NCBI RefSeq assembly: GCF_031119625.1 | Contig: NZ_JAVHZV010000023.1 | Coordinates: 1-64,000, forward strand | Origin: Pseudomonas sp. G34 | GTDB taxonomy: Bacteria; Pseudomonadota; Gammaproteobacteria; Pseudomonadales; Pseudomonadaceae | Direction of reading: 5' to 3' | Length of the DNA stretch: 64,000 nucleotides | In this document: piece after piece, positions 8,164-19,487 of the stretch | How positions within the stretch are numbered: position 1 is the first letter of the stretch | Layout: each line of letters opens with the position of its first letter | Notes under the pieces: model-generated | What the model saw: only the letters and a program-made list of their open reading frames with translations | Databases searched by the model: none | What the model was told of the DNA's origin: nothing | Made by a program: the position numbers and the translations under genes

Positions 8164-9135
8164 ATGAAAGCACTTCCATTGGCTTTGGCCCTCTCCGCTG
8201 GCCTTTCTCTGGCCGCCATGGGTGGCGTCGCCCAGGCGCAGGATAAATTCGTGACCATCGGCACTGGTGGCCAGACGGGCGTCTACTACGTGGCCGGTCA
8301 GTCGATCTGCCGCTTCGTCAACCGTGACTCCTCGAAAACCGGCATCAGGTGCAACGCGCCAGCCAGCGGCGGTGGCGTGGCCAACGTCAACGGCCTGCGT
8401 TCGGGCGAGTACAACTTCGGCATCATGCAGTCCGACCACCAGTACAAGGCCATGAAGGGCGAGGCGCCGTTCGAGGCCCAGGGCGCGATGGAAGACCTGC
8501 GTGCGGTGTTCTCCCTGCAAAGCGAAGTGTTCACCGTGCTGGCCCGCAAGGACGCCAACATCAAGGGCCTCGATGACCTCAAGGGCAAGCGTGTGAACAT
8601 CGGCAACCCTGGTTCCGGCCAGCGCGATACGCTGGAAGAGATCATGCGCATCAAGGGCTGGGACAAGTCGGTGTTCAGGCTGGCCTCCGAACTCAAGCCG
8701 GCCGAGCAGGCCAGCGCCCTGAGCGACAACAACATCGACGCCATGACCTATTTCGTCGGTCATCCCAATGGCGCCATCCAGGAAGCCACTACCACCGTCG
8801 ACGCCGTGCTGGTGCCGGTTACCGGCCCGGACATCGACAAACTGCTGAGCGAGAAGAGCTACTACACCAAGGCCGAGATTCCGGGTGGCCTGTACAAGGG
8901 TAGCGACGCGGCCACGCAATCGATCGGTGGCAAGGCGGTACTGTCGGTCAGCTCCAAGACCGATGCCGACGTGGTGTACCAGCTGGTCAAGTCGGTGTTC
9001 GAGAACCTCGATCGCTTCCGCAAGCTGCACCCGGCCTTCGCCGACCTGAAAGAAGAAGACATGATCAAGGTCGGTCTCACCGCCCCGCTGCATGAAGGTG
9101 CCGAGCGTTACTACAAGGAGCGTGGCTGGCTGTAA
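8164..9135 (+). CDS. TRAP transporter solute-binding protein, TAXI family
   Basis: A 323-residue periplasmic protein with a clear signal peptide (MKALPLALALSAGLSLAAMG, cleavage near AQAQD at about residue 26). The TAXI-family start TIGTGGQTGVYYVAGQSICR follows directly. It would deliver a small organic anion to the fused permease encoded next. GGGAG lies 7 bp before the ATG. A strong intrinsic terminator separates it from the permease gene, which would keep the binding protein in molar excess. The ligand is unknown; TAXI proteins have been linked to glutamate, alpha-ketoglutarate and other acids. Confidence 0.9.
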   Translation: MKALPLALALSAGLSLAAMGGVAQAQDKFVTIGTGGQTGVYYVAGQSICRFVNRDSSKTGIRCNAPASGGGVANVNGLRSGEYNFGIMQSDHQYKAMKGEAPFEAQGAMEDLRAVFSLQSEVFTVLARKDANIKGLDDLKGKRVNIGNPGSGQRDTLEEIMRIKGWDKSVFRLASELKPAEQASALSDNNIDAMTYFVGHPNGAIQEATTTVDAVLVPVTGPDIDKLLSEKSYYTKAEIPGGLYKGSDAATQSIGGKAVLSVSSKTDADVVYQLVKSVFENLDRFRKLHPAFADLKEEDMIKVGLTAPLHEGAERYYKERGWL

Positions 9136-9167
9136 GGCGCAGCGCGCAACCGTTTAACTGCTTCGTC

Positions 9168-9197
9168 AACCCGCGCACCGCAAGGGCGCGGGTTTTC
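9168..9197 (+). terminator. attenuating terminator inside the TRAP operon
   Basis: Perfect 9-bp stem AACCCGCGC / GCGCGGGTT (9168-9176 and 9186-9194) with a 9-base loop, followed by TTCT. It lies between the binding-protein stop and the permease start at 9230, so only read-through transcripts would reach the permease. Confidence 0.7.
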
Positions 9198-9229
9198 TGC
9201 GATCCGCATGGCTGAATTCAGGCAAATCC

Positions 9230-11794
<2,565 letters not shown>

Positions 11795-11838
11795 GGCACA
11801 AGGCTGGCGCGCCGTGGCGCGTCAGCCCTGATCGATCC

Positions 11839-11870
11839 CTGGGGCCGGCAATCGGCCCCAGCTTGTTTTC
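11839..11870 (+). terminator. intrinsic terminator of the TRAP operon
   Basis: Stem CTGGGGCCG / CGGCCCCAG (11839-11847 and 11853-11861), loop GCAAT, then CTTGTTTTC. It lies between the convergent permease and ABC-binding-protein genes. Confidence 0.8.
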
Positions 11871-11880
11871 GTGACCCTGG

Positions 11881-12933
11881 TCAGCGCGCTGCCCAGGCGT
11901 TGAAGCGCTCTTCCAGTTCCTCGCCGTGGTCGATCCAGAACTCGGCGTTGACCAGTTGCGCACCGGCCATGTTGGCCTCGGCGGTCGGCAGTTGCGCCTG
12001 CACCTCGGCGGGCAGCTGCGGCAGCGTCTGCTTGTGCACCGGGCCGTAGGGGATCTGGCTGGAGAACACCTTCTGGGTGTCGGCCTGGCTGGCGAACTGG
12101 ATGAAGCGTTCGGCCAGGGCCTTGTTCGGGCTGCCCTTGACGATGGCCCAGTGCTCGGGGTCGTACAGGCTGCCGTTCCAGGAGATCTTCAGCTTGGCGC
12201 CTTCCTTCTGGGCCACGCCGATACGGCCGTTGTAGGCGGCGGACATGACCACGTCACCGGCCAGCAGCCACTGCGGCGGTTGGGCACCGGCTTCCCACCA
12301 CTGGATGGAGCCCTTGATGGCGTCCAGCTTCTTGAAGGCGCGGTCGACGCCTTGCGGGGTGCCGAGCACCTTGTAGAGATCCTCGCGGCTCACGCCGTCG
12401 GCCAGCAGGGCGGCTTCGAGGCTGTACTTGGCGCTCTTGCGCAACCCACGCTTGCCGGGAAATTTCTCCAGGTCCCAGAAATCCGCCCAGGAGGTAGGGG
12501 CGGTTTTCAGCTTGTCGCCGTTGTAGGCCATCACCATCGACCACACGTAGGTGGCCACGCCGCATTCGCTCACGGTGCCGGGAATGTACTGGTTGGCATC
12601 GCCGAGAATGGCCGGGTCGATGCGCTCGAACAGGCCCTCTTCGCAGCCGCGCTGCAGCTCGGGGCTTTCCACCTCGACCACGTCCCAGGTCACCTGGCCG
12701 ACATCGACCATGGCTTTGACCTTGGACAGCTCGCCGTTGTATTCGCCAGCCACTACCCGGGCGGCACCGCTCTGCTCGAAGGGTTTGAAGTAGGCGGCGG
12801 TCTGCGCGACCTTGGTGGCGCCGCCGAAGGAAATCACCGTGAGGCTGTCGTCGGCCAGCGCCGCGCTGCTGGCGCCGGCCAGCATGGACAGGCCGATGGC
12901 GGCGCGGATGGATGGACGCAAGTGCTTGAACAT
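11881..12933 (-). CDS. orphan ABC substrate-binding protein, spermidine/putrescine (PotD) type
   Basis: A 350-residue periplasmic protein with a signal peptide (cleavage near ASSAALA-DD, residue 28). The COG0687-like fold shows in LTVISFGGATKVAQ near the N-terminus and WWEAGAQPPQWLLAGDVVM in the middle. AGGGAG lies 7 bp before the ATG. No permease or ATPase gene is adjacent; the divergent neighbour is a LysR gene and the convergent neighbour is the TRAP permease. It may share the polyamine-type transporter at 15.3-18.1 kb or serve one elsewhere (inference). Confidence 0.85.
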   Translation of the reverse strand: MFKHLRPSIRAAIGLSMLAGASSAALADDSLTVISFGGATKVAQTAAYFKPFEQSGAARVVAGEYNGELSKVKAMVDVGQVTWDVVEVESPELQRGCEEGLFERIDPAILGDANQYIPGTVSECGVATYVWSMVMAYNGDKLKTAPTSWADFWDLEKFPGKRGLRKSAKYSLEAALLADGVSREDLYKVLGTPQGVDRAFKKLDAIKGSIQWWEAGAQPPQWLLAGDVVMSAAYNGRIGVAQKEGAKLKISWNGSLYDPEHWAIVKGSPNKALAERFIQFASQADTQKVFSSQIPYGPVHKQTLPQLPAEVQAQLPTAEANMAGAQLVNAEFWIDHGEELEERFNAWAAR

Positions 12934-13228
12934 GGAAACTCCCTCGCTGTTTTTTCGTTGTAGTGAGAACAGGGGCAGTAGGGCCGAAGCGGCGAAGCGG
13001 CGCGTTGTGCCACGCGTCAGCGAAATCGTTGTTGTTGTGCCGCCCCTGGTGCTTGCCGGGCGGGAACTGTCGTTCAGGTGAGGGCCATGGTGCGTCAGTC
13101 GGGCAAGAACGAAAATTAGTAAAAATATGCTCGGGACTTACGAAAAACCTTTGCAAGGCAACGCCCCGCCAGGGCGCGTTGTTGGAGTAAGGTGCAGGCA
13201 GTAATTGCAATTGCGGCGAGACCGACAC

Positions 13229-14134
13229 GTGGCTTCCTACACCCTGCGGCAACTCAAGTACTTCGTCACCACGGTAGAGGCGGGCAGCGTGGCCGAAGCG
13301 TCACGCCAGCTGTACATCGCCCAGCCGTCCATCTCCACGGCGATCAAGGGGCTGGAAGAGAGCTTTGGCGTGCAGCTGTTCATCCGTCACCACGCCCAGG
13401 GCGTGTCGCTGACGCCGAGCGGCGCGCGCTTCTACGAGAAGGCCCAGCAGCTGCTGCGCATGGCCCGCGAGTTCGAGCAGAACGCCCTGGCCGACAACGA
13501 CATCGTCGCCGGGCAGATCGATATCGGCTGCTTCGAAACCGTGGCGCCGCTCTACCTGCCGCAGCTGATCGCCGGCTTTCGCGAACGCTACCCGGGCGTG
13601 GACATCCGCATCCGCGATGGTGAGCAGCAGGAGCTGGTGCAGGGCCTGACCGCTGGCGCGTTCGACCTGGCGTTTCTCTACGAGCACGACCTCGACGGCA
13701 CCATCGCCACCGAGCCGTTGATGGCGCCGCAAAAGCCCTACGTGCTGCTACCCGAGAACCATCGCTTCGCCGGCCAGGCCCAGGTGTCACTGCGCGACCT
13801 GTGCCTGGAACCGATGATCCTGCTCGACGTGCCTCCGAGCCGCACCTACTTCGTCAGCCTGTTCCACGAACTGGGGCTTACCCCCAATATCGTCTTCAGT
13901 TCGCCATCCATCGAGATGGTGCGCGGCATGGTCGGCCAGGGCTTCGGCTTCTCCCTGCTGGTCACCAAACCCCATTCGGAATGCACCTACGACGGCAAGC
14001 GCGTGGTCACCGTGGACATCACCGAGCCCGTTGCCACCTCCGGGCTGGTGGCTGCGCGCCTCAAGCGTGGCCAGCTCACCAAACCGGCGCAGCTGTTCGT
14101 GGATTTCTGCAAGGCGCACCTGGCGCATCTATAA
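13229..14134 (+). CDS. LysR-family transcriptional regulator
   Basis: LysR protein of about 301 residues. The HTH lies in the first 60 residues (SVAEASRQLYIAQPSISTAI) and an effector domain follows. The GTG at 13229 is chosen because GGCGAG lies just upstream and the protein then begins MASYTLRQLKYF, as family members do. A TTG at 13205 would add 8 residues with no ribosome binding site. It is divergent from the orphan binding protein across about 295 bp and presumably controls it. No operator could be singled out in the gap. Confidence 0.88.
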   Translation: MASYTLRQLKYFVTTVEAGSVAEASRQLYIAQPSISTAIKGLEESFGVQLFIRHHAQGVSLTPSGARFYEKAQQLLRMAREFEQNALADNDIVAGQIDIGCFETVAPLYLPQLIAGFRERYPGVDIRIRDGEQQELVQGLTAGAFDLAFLYEHDLDGTIATEPLMAPQKPYVLLPENHRFAGQAQVSLRDLCLEPMILLDVPPSRTYFVSLFHELGLTPNIVFSSPSIEMVRGMVGQGFGFSLLVTKPHSECTYDGKRVVTVDITEPVATSGLVAARLKRGQLTKPAQLFVDFCKAHLAHL

Positions 14135-14186
14135 GCGCGGTTGCGGCGTGTGCGCCAGGCAGTCCGCTAACTGCAGATGGCCAAAT

Positions 14187-15281
14187 TCAATGGCTGGCGA
14201 GTACCAGTTCCTGCAAACGCTGGCTGTCGATGGCGCGGCAGATGCCCTCGGGCTTCTGCATCGGTGCGTCCTCGGCGGCGAGCATGGCGTTGAGCACCGC
14301 CTCGTCGGTGGCCTGCACGGCGGCCAGGTAGAGCGCGTCGAAACACTCGTCGTTGAGGTAGTCGAGGTTAAGGCGGGTTTGCGACACCTGCGGCAAGGGC
14401 CGGGGGTTGGCCACGCTGAAGGCGAGGAAGATATCGCCAGAGTTGTTGCCACCCGGCGTGCCGGCCAGGGCGATGCCGAGGCCGGCGCGCTGGGCCAGGC
14501 GCTTGAGCTGATGCGGCAGCAGCGGCGCGTCGGTGGCGAGGATGACGATGATCGAACCACGCTCGCGCTCCAGCCCGGCCGGCAGGTCATCCTCCAGGCG
14601 CTCGCCGACCGGCACGCCGCACACCTTGAGCCAGGCGCGCTGGCCATGGTTGGCCTGCACCAGAGCGCCGAGCGTGTAGGTCTGGCCGTCGATCTCGACA
14701 AGACGCGAAGCGCTGCCGGTGCCGCCCTTGTAGCCGTAGCAGATCATGCCGTTGCCGCCGCCGACGTTGCCTTCGGCGATGGCGCCGCCCTTGGCCGCCT
14801 CCAGCGCGGCCAGGGCATCGGCCTCGCTGACATGCTGGCCGTTGATGTCGTTGATCACCCCGTCGTAGGTTTCGGCCACCACCGGCATGGCCCATAGGTG
14901 CTCGCGCTGCCAGGCGTCGGCGTACTGGCGGATGGTCCAGCGTGTGGCCGCGTGGTGGACGATGCCGACGCTGTGCGAGTTGGTGATGCACAGCGGGCCG
15001 ACGAAGTAGCCACCGTGTTCGATCCAGTGGGTGCCGGTCATCTCGCCATTACCATTGAGCGCATGAAACCCCGCCCATACCGGCTGCGGCTCGCTATCGC
15101 GGCCACGGGGCAGAATGGCGGTGACCCCGGTCTGGATACGCCGGCCATTGTCGGCCACGCCATTGAGGGTGCGGTAGCCGACCAGCACGCCGGGCACGTC
15201 GGTGATGGCGTTGTACGGGCCGGGGGTGCCGGGCAGCGGCAGGCCGAGTTCGCGGGCGCGCGGTTTAGCCATGGTAGTCAT
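14187..15281 (-). CDS. P1-family aminopeptidase (DmpA/BapA-like N-terminal nucleophile hydrolase)
   Basis: A 364-residue peptidase of the DmpA/BapA family (L-aminopeptidase / D-esterase / beta-aminopeptidase). It should self-cleave before the nucleophile Ser281 in GTPGGNNSGDIFLAFS, giving two chains. Other family landmarks are TDVPGVLVGYRTL, GTHWIEHGGYFVGP, GGGNGMICYGYKGGTGSASR and NHGQR. No signal peptide is visible, so it probably acts in the cytoplasm. It is the last gene of the polyamine-type ABC operon and its start overlaps the permease gene (Met4 at 15272 is an alternative start). Context suggests it processes a compound imported by that transporter. Confidence 0.88.
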   Translation of the reverse strand: MTTMAKPRARELGLPLPGTPGPYNAITDVPGVLVGYRTLNGVADNGRRIQTGVTAILPRGRDSEPQPVWAGFHALNGNGEMTGTHWIEHGGYFVGPLCITNSHSVGIVHHAATRWTIRQYADAWQREHLWAMPVVAETYDGVINDINGQHVSEADALAALEAAKGGAIAEGNVGGGNGMICYGYKGGTGSASRLVEIDGQTYTLGALVQANHGQRAWLKVCGVPVGERLEDDLPAGLERERGSIIVILATDAPLLPHQLKRLAQRAGLGIALAGTPGGNNSGDIFLAFSVANPRPLPQVSQTRLNLDYLNDECFDALYLAAVQATDEAVLNAMLAAEDAPMQKPEGICRAIDSQRLQELVLASH

Positions 15282-16125
15282 CCTGGGAAGTGGCGGGCTT
15301 GCGGTTGCGCAGGTACAGGCCGAGGGCGGCGATCAGCAGCGAGGCGATCAGCAGCAGGGTGGCGATGGCATTGATCTCCGGCTTGATGCCGCGGCGGATC
15401 ATGCCGTAGATGAACACCGGCAGCGTGGTGGAATCGACCCCGGCGATGAAGTAGGTGATCACCAGGTCGTCCATCGAGATGATGAACGCCAGCAGCGCGC
15501 CGCCGACCACGCCTGGCAGGATCTGCGGCAGGGTCACGCGGCGGAAGGTGGTCCAGGGCGAGGCGCCGAGATCGGCTGAGGCCTCTTCCAGGCGCGTATC
15601 CATGCCGGCCAGGCGTGCGCTGACGATGAGGAACACGTAGCTGATCAGAAAGGTGCAGTGACCGATGATGATCGACAGCTTGCCCAGCGGCAGGCCGACG
15701 CCGACGAAGAAGATCAGCAGGGCGATGCCAAGCACGATGTCGGGCATCAGCATCGGCATGAACAACAACACCCGATAGAACTTCTGCAGGCGAAAGCGAT
15801 AGCGCGCCAGTGCCAGCGCGGTGAGCGTGCCGATCACCGTGGAGATCGCCGTGGTGGTCAGCGCCACCACCAGGCTGGTGCGCAGCGCGGCCAGCAACTG
15901 GTCGGTGGACTCGACGTACAGCGCGTTCTCGCTGAGACTGGTGGACAGGCCGAACAGCGAGCGATACCAGTCCAGGCTGAAGCCGTCCCAGATCATCATG
16001 TTGATCGGGTTGCCGTTGAACGAGTAGGCGACGATCAGGCCAATCGGCAGGTACAGGAAGACGAAGAAGGCCAGGCTGTAGCCGCCCAGCAGACGGCGCC
16101 CGAGACGTGCGAGCAAGGCGTTCAT
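15265..16125 (-). CDS. ABC permease, PotC-like
   Basis: A 286-residue inner-membrane permease with six hydrophobic segments. The binding-protein-dependent EAA loop is present (LEEASADLGASPWTTFRRVTLP). The ATG at 16125 overlaps the stop of the preceding permease by ATGA, which decides this start over one 57 bases upstream. It forms the membrane channel together with the PotB-like protein. Confidence 0.9.
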   Translation of the reverse strand: MNALLARLGRRLLGGYSLAFFVFLYLPIGLIVAYSFNGNPINMMIWDGFSLDWYRSLFGLSTSLSENALYVESTDQLLAALRTSLVVALTTTAISTVIGTLTALALARYRFRLQKFYRVLLFMPMLMPDIVLGIALLIFFVGVGLPLGKLSIIIGHCTFLISYVFLIVSARLAGMDTRLEEASADLGASPWTTFRRVTLPQILPGVVGGALLAFIISMDDLVITYFIAGVDSTTLPVFIYGMIRRGIKPEINAIATLLLIASLLIAALGLYLRNRKPATSQDDYHG

Positions 16126-17009
16126 CGGCTGGCCTCCTGTGCGCTGTTGCGCCCTTGCGCCAGCACGTAGAGCACCAGGCACACCAGCACCGCGGCCATC
16201 AGCAGCATCGCCAGGGCGGCGCCGAACGGCCAGTTGCGCGCGGCGAGAAACTGCTGCTCGACCAGGCTGCCGATCATCAGCACCCGCGCGCCGCCAAGCA
16301 GCGACGGCACGATGAAGTTACCCAGGCTGGGGATGAAGACGATGATCGAGCCGGCGGCGATGCCCGGCAAGGTCAGCGGGAATATCACCTTCCAGAAGCT
16401 CTGCCAGCGGCTCGCGCCGAGGTCGGCAGAGGCCTCCAGCAGGCGCTTGTCGAGCTTCTCGACGCTGGCATAGACGGGCATGAACATGAACGGGATGAAG
16501 ATGTAGGTCATGCCGATCAGCACCGCCGTCTCGGTGTAGATCAGCTCCATCGGGTTGTGGATGCCCAGCGCCAGCAGCGTGGTGTTGATGAAGCCGCTGG
16601 GACGCAGGATCAGCAACCAGGCGTACAGACGCACGATCAGGCTGGTGAAGAACGGCAGGGTGATCAGGAACAGGCAGAAGTTGCGCATCCGCTCCGGCTG
16701 TCGAGCCACCCAGAAGGCCGCCGGGTAGCACAGCGCCAGGGTCGCCAGCACGGTCAGCGCGGCCAGCTTGAACGAGCGCAGGATGATTTCCAGATAGACC
16801 GGGTCGAAGTCCTCATTGGTGCCATCAGCCCAGCCCAGCACCCGGCCGAAGTTGTCCGGGTAGAAGCTCCACTCCACGCCGCCATAGAGCCCCGGTTCGA
16901 GCAGGCTGTACACAGCCATGATGCTCAACGGGGCGAGAAAGAACACGCCGATGATCAGCGTTACCGGGGTCAACAGGCCGACCAGGCGCAGGCGCTCACG
17001 CATTAGCAT
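16122..17009 (-). CDS. ABC permease, PotB-like
   Basis: A 295-residue inner-membrane permease with six predicted membrane segments. The EAA loop reads LLEASADLGASRWQSFWKVI. Its ATG overlaps the ATPase stop codon (TGATG). In PotB-type systems this subunit pairs with the PotC-like protein encoded immediately downstream. Confidence 0.9.
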   Translation of the reverse strand: MLMRERLRLVGLLTPVTLIIGVFFLAPLSIMAVYSLLEPGLYGGVEWSFYPDNFGRVLGWADGTNEDFDPVYLEIILRSFKLAALTVLATLALCYPAAFWVARQPERMRNFCLFLITLPFFTSLIVRLYAWLLILRPSGFINTTLLALGIHNPMELIYTETAVLIGMTYIFIPFMFMPVYASVEKLDKRLLEASADLGASRWQSFWKVIFPLTLPGIAAGSIIVFIPSLGNFIVPSLLGGARVLMIGSLVEQQFLAARNWPFGAALAMLLMAAVLVCLVLYVLAQGRNSAQEASR

Positions 17010-18124
17010 CAGGCGCCTCCGGGAATCAGGTGCGCGGCCGTAAGTCCATACCAGAGCTGCACGCTGTCGCCCGTGCGCAGGCGTTGCAAGCCCTGCTGGG
17101 CGGCGTCGCGCAATACCGCCTTGACCAGGCGGCCGTGGCCGGTGCGCAGCAGCAGCTCGAAATCCTTGCCGATGAACAGCAGTTGTTCCAGGCGCCCTTC
17201 CAGCGCGGCGAAGCCTTCGCCGGGGCAGTGCAGGTGGAACTGCTCGGGGCGCAACATGAGCTGGGCGTACTGGCCGAGACGCAGGTCGGGGTGGCGCGCC
17301 TGCAGCAGGTCGCCCTGGCTGTCGAGCAGATACGCGATGCCGTCGCTGACCGAGCCGACGTGCACATCGAACAGGTTGCTCTCGCCGATGAAGCCGGCGA
17401 CGAAGGCGTTGGCCGGGCGATGGTAGATTTCTGCCGGGGCGCCGATCTGCTGGATATGGCCGCTATTGAGCACGACGATGCGGTCGCTCATGGTCAGCGC
17501 TTCTTCCTGGTCATGGGTGACGAACACGAAGGCGATGCCCAGCTCGTGCTGCAGGGTCTTCAACTCGCGCTGCATGGCCTGGCGCAACTGGCGGTCGAGG
17601 GCCGACAGCGGCTCGTCGAGCAGCAGCAGCGCCGGGCGGTCGACGATGGCGCGGGCCAGTGCCACGCGCTGCTGCTGGCCACCTGAAAGCTGGCCGGGCT
17701 TGCGCCGCTGCATGCCGGCCAGGCCGACCATCTCCAATGCCTGGCCGACGCGCTGGTGTTTCTCGGCCTTGGCCACGCCGCGTACGTCCAGCGCATAGCC
17801 GACGTTGTCACCGATGCTCATGTGCGGGAACAGCGCATAGCTCTGGAACACCGTGTGCACCGGGCGGCGGTGCGGCGGCACGCTGTTCATCGGCTGGCCC
17901 TGGATCAGCAGCTCACCACCATCGAGTTGCTCGAAGCCACTGATGATGCGCAGCAACGTGGTCTTGCCGCAGCCGGACGGCCCCAGCAGGGTGACGAACT
18001 CATTGGCGCCGACGGCCAGGTCGAGGCCGTCGAGGGCGCGCACCAGATGTCCCTCGGGGGCACGGTAGTGCTTCACCGCGCCACGGATCTCGACCACCGG
18101 CGCGGTTTGGGTGAAAGCGGTCAT
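17009..18124 (-). CDS. ABC transporter ATP-binding protein, PotA-like
   Basis: A 371-residue ATPase. Walker A is GPSGCGKTT at about residues 48-56, the signature is LSGGQQQR, Walker B is [12 protein letters not shown] and the switch histidine is in [10 protein letters not shown]-terminal TOBE-type domain follows ([17 protein letters not shown]). The ATG at 18124 is preferred because GGAG lies upstream; an in-frame ATG 12 bases earlier has none. A long REP-like hairpin separates it from the binding-protein gene. Confidence 0.92.
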   Translation of the reverse strand: MTAFTQTAPVVEIRGAVKHYRAPEGHLVRALDGLDLAVGANEFVTLLGPSGCGKTTLLRIISGFEQLDGGELLIQGQPMNSVPPHRRPVHTVFQSYALFPHMSIGDNVGYALDVRGVAKAEKHQRVGQALEMVGLAGMQRRKPGQLSGGQQQRVALARAIVDRPALLLLDEPLSALDRQLRQAMQRELKTLQHELGIAFVFVTHDQEEALTMSDRIVVLNSGHIQQIGAPAEIYHRPANAFVAGFIGESNLFDVHVGSVSDGIAYLLDSQGDLLQARHPDLRLGQYAQLMLRPEQFHLHCPGEGFAALEGRLEQLLFIGKDFELLLRTGHGRLVKAVLRDAAQQGLQRLRTGDSVQLWYGLTAAHLIPGGA

Positions 18125-18151
18125 GGAAAACTCCACTGAAGGTTGCAGCGG

Positions 18152-18211
18152 TCGCGGCTGAAGCCCCTCCCACAGGGAGCGTGCAATTTGTGGGAGGGGC
18201 TTTAGCCGCGA
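18152..18211. repeat. REP-like inverted repeat inside the ABC operon
   Basis: Two 23-base arms (18152-18174 and 18189-18211) pair with one or two mismatches around a 14-base loop. The core is CCCCTCCCACA / TGTGGGAGGGG. Sequences of this kind (GCGGCT-AAGCCCCTCCCACA) are common intergenic repeats in Pseudomonas. Placed after the binding-protein gene, it could stabilise that part of the transcript and lower expression of the rest, as REP elements do in malEFG. Confidence 0.8.
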
Positions 18212-18221
18212 TCTAGCGGGC

Positions 18222-19259
18222 TCAGTTGGCGGTACGCACGCGCGTCCATACGCGGTCGTACTGCCGCAGGCCCTTGCCGAGATCCTCGAAGATCTGCAGC
18301 TTGGCCATCACCTCGGCCGGTGGGTTGACCTGCGGGTTGTCCCGCAACTCGGCCGGCAGCAGCTTGAGCGCCTCCTTGTTGGGCGTGCCGTTCATCTGCT
18401 GCGCGGTGTTCAGTGCGGCGATCTCCGGCTGCAGGAAGAAGCTCATGAAGCGCTTGGCGTTGGCCTTGTTCGGCGCGCTCTTGAGCACGCACATGTCCTC
18501 CTGGTACAGGGTCGCGCCTTCCTTGGGGATGACGTAGGCGAGGTTCTGCGGGTCCTCTTTCACGTACATCATGGCGCCGACGAAGTAGTGCGCGGCAGCG
18601 GCGTCGCCGGCCTGCACCATCGGCACGCTGTCGTAGGTGAAGGCGGAGATCAGCGGCTTGCGTTCGATCAGCCAGTCGGCGGCCTGCTTGAGCTCGGCCG
18701 GGTCGCTGCTGTTGACCGACTTGCCGTCCTTGATCAGGCCAACACCGAGGGTTTCGCGCATGTCGTCGAGCATGATCACCTTGTTGCCGGCCTTGGCCTC
18801 GGCGAAGAAGTCGTCCCAGCTCTCGATCGGCTTGGAGACCTTGTTCTTGTTGTAGAGGATGCCCACGCTGCCCCAGGCGTAGGGCATGCAGTATTCGCCC
18901 TTGGGGTCGGACTTGGAACGCAGGAAGGCGGGGTCGATGTTGGCGAACGCGGTATCCTGGTTGATGTCGGTTTTCTCCAGCAGGCCAAGGGCAGCCATGG
19001 TGTCGTGCATGTGCACCGAGGGGAAGACGATGTCGTAGCCGCGGGCGCCGGCCTGCAGCTTGGCCAGCATTTCCTCGTTGCTGCCGTAGGTGTCGAGCGA
19101 CACCTTGATGCCGGTCTCGGCGGTGAAACGGGTCAGCACCTCGGGGTTGATGTAGTCGCCCCAGTTGTACAGGCGCAGTGTTTCGGCGGCCTGGGCGGCG
19201 CCTGTGACGAGGCTGCTGCCGAGAGCGACACACAGGGCGATATGACGCGATGTGAGCAT
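18222..19259 (-). CDS. ABC substrate-binding protein, putrescine/spermidine (PotF/PotD) type
   Basis: Periplasmic binding protein of about 345 residues. The start at 19259 (MLTSRHIALCVALGSSLVTG) gives a clean signal peptide ending at GAAQAAE; an in-frame ATG five codons upstream is possible. The family opening TLRLYNWGDYINPEVL follows, with YDIVFPSVHMHDTM and PYAWGSVGILYNKNK further on. First gene of the operon ABC binding protein-ATPase-permeases-P1 peptidase. It is divergent from the RpiR-type regulator. Confidence 0.9.
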   Translation of the reverse strand: MLTSRHIALCVALGSSLVTGAAQAAETLRLYNWGDYINPEVLTRFTAETGIKVSLDTYGSNEEMLAKLQAGARGYDIVFPSVHMHDTMAALGLLEKTDINQDTAFANIDPAFLRSKSDPKGEYCMPYAWGSVGILYNKNKVSKPIESWDDFFAEAKAGNKVIMLDDMRETLGVGLIKDGKSVNSSDPAELKQAADWLIERKPLISAFTYDSVPMVQAGDAAAAHYFVGAMMYVKEDPQNLAYVIPKEGATLYQEDMCVLKSAPNKANAKRFMSFFLQPEIAALNTAQQMNGTPNKEALKLLPAELRDNPQVNPPAEVMAKLQIFEDLGKGLRQYDRVWTRVRTAN

Positions 19260-19439
19260 ATTCCTGTTCTCCACTGTTATGGCCGCGCCGGGCGCAGCAC
19301 TTGCTTATTGCGGCAGGAAGCGCGAGCGTCGACTGCGGGACGGAAGGCTCTAGCGGCTTTCTTCGCCCGGGCGATGGCCAATCGGCAGCTCTTTGCGTTA
19401 CGGCTGCAGAGTAGAATATATTTATTCCAAAGATCAATA

Positions 19440-19461
19440 ATCTGACATTTAAATGTCAGAT
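19440..19461. promoter_or_regulatory. 22-bp perfect palindrome, likely RpiR operator
   Basis: Self-complementary across all 22 bases, with core TCTGACATTTAAATGTCAGA (19441-19460). It sits 27 bp before the RpiR start and 181 bp before the divergent binding-protein start. A second small inverted repeat, GAATA-N4-TATTC (19414-19427), lies beside it. Confidence 0.7.
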
Positions 19462-19487
19462 CGATTTGGCATGAAAGGGACGCGAAC

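Noticed and set aside
7658..8167. Short plus-strand frames upstream of the TRAP binding protein
   Set aside because: Overlapping frames of similar length on both strands, no ribosome binding site and no conserved motif.
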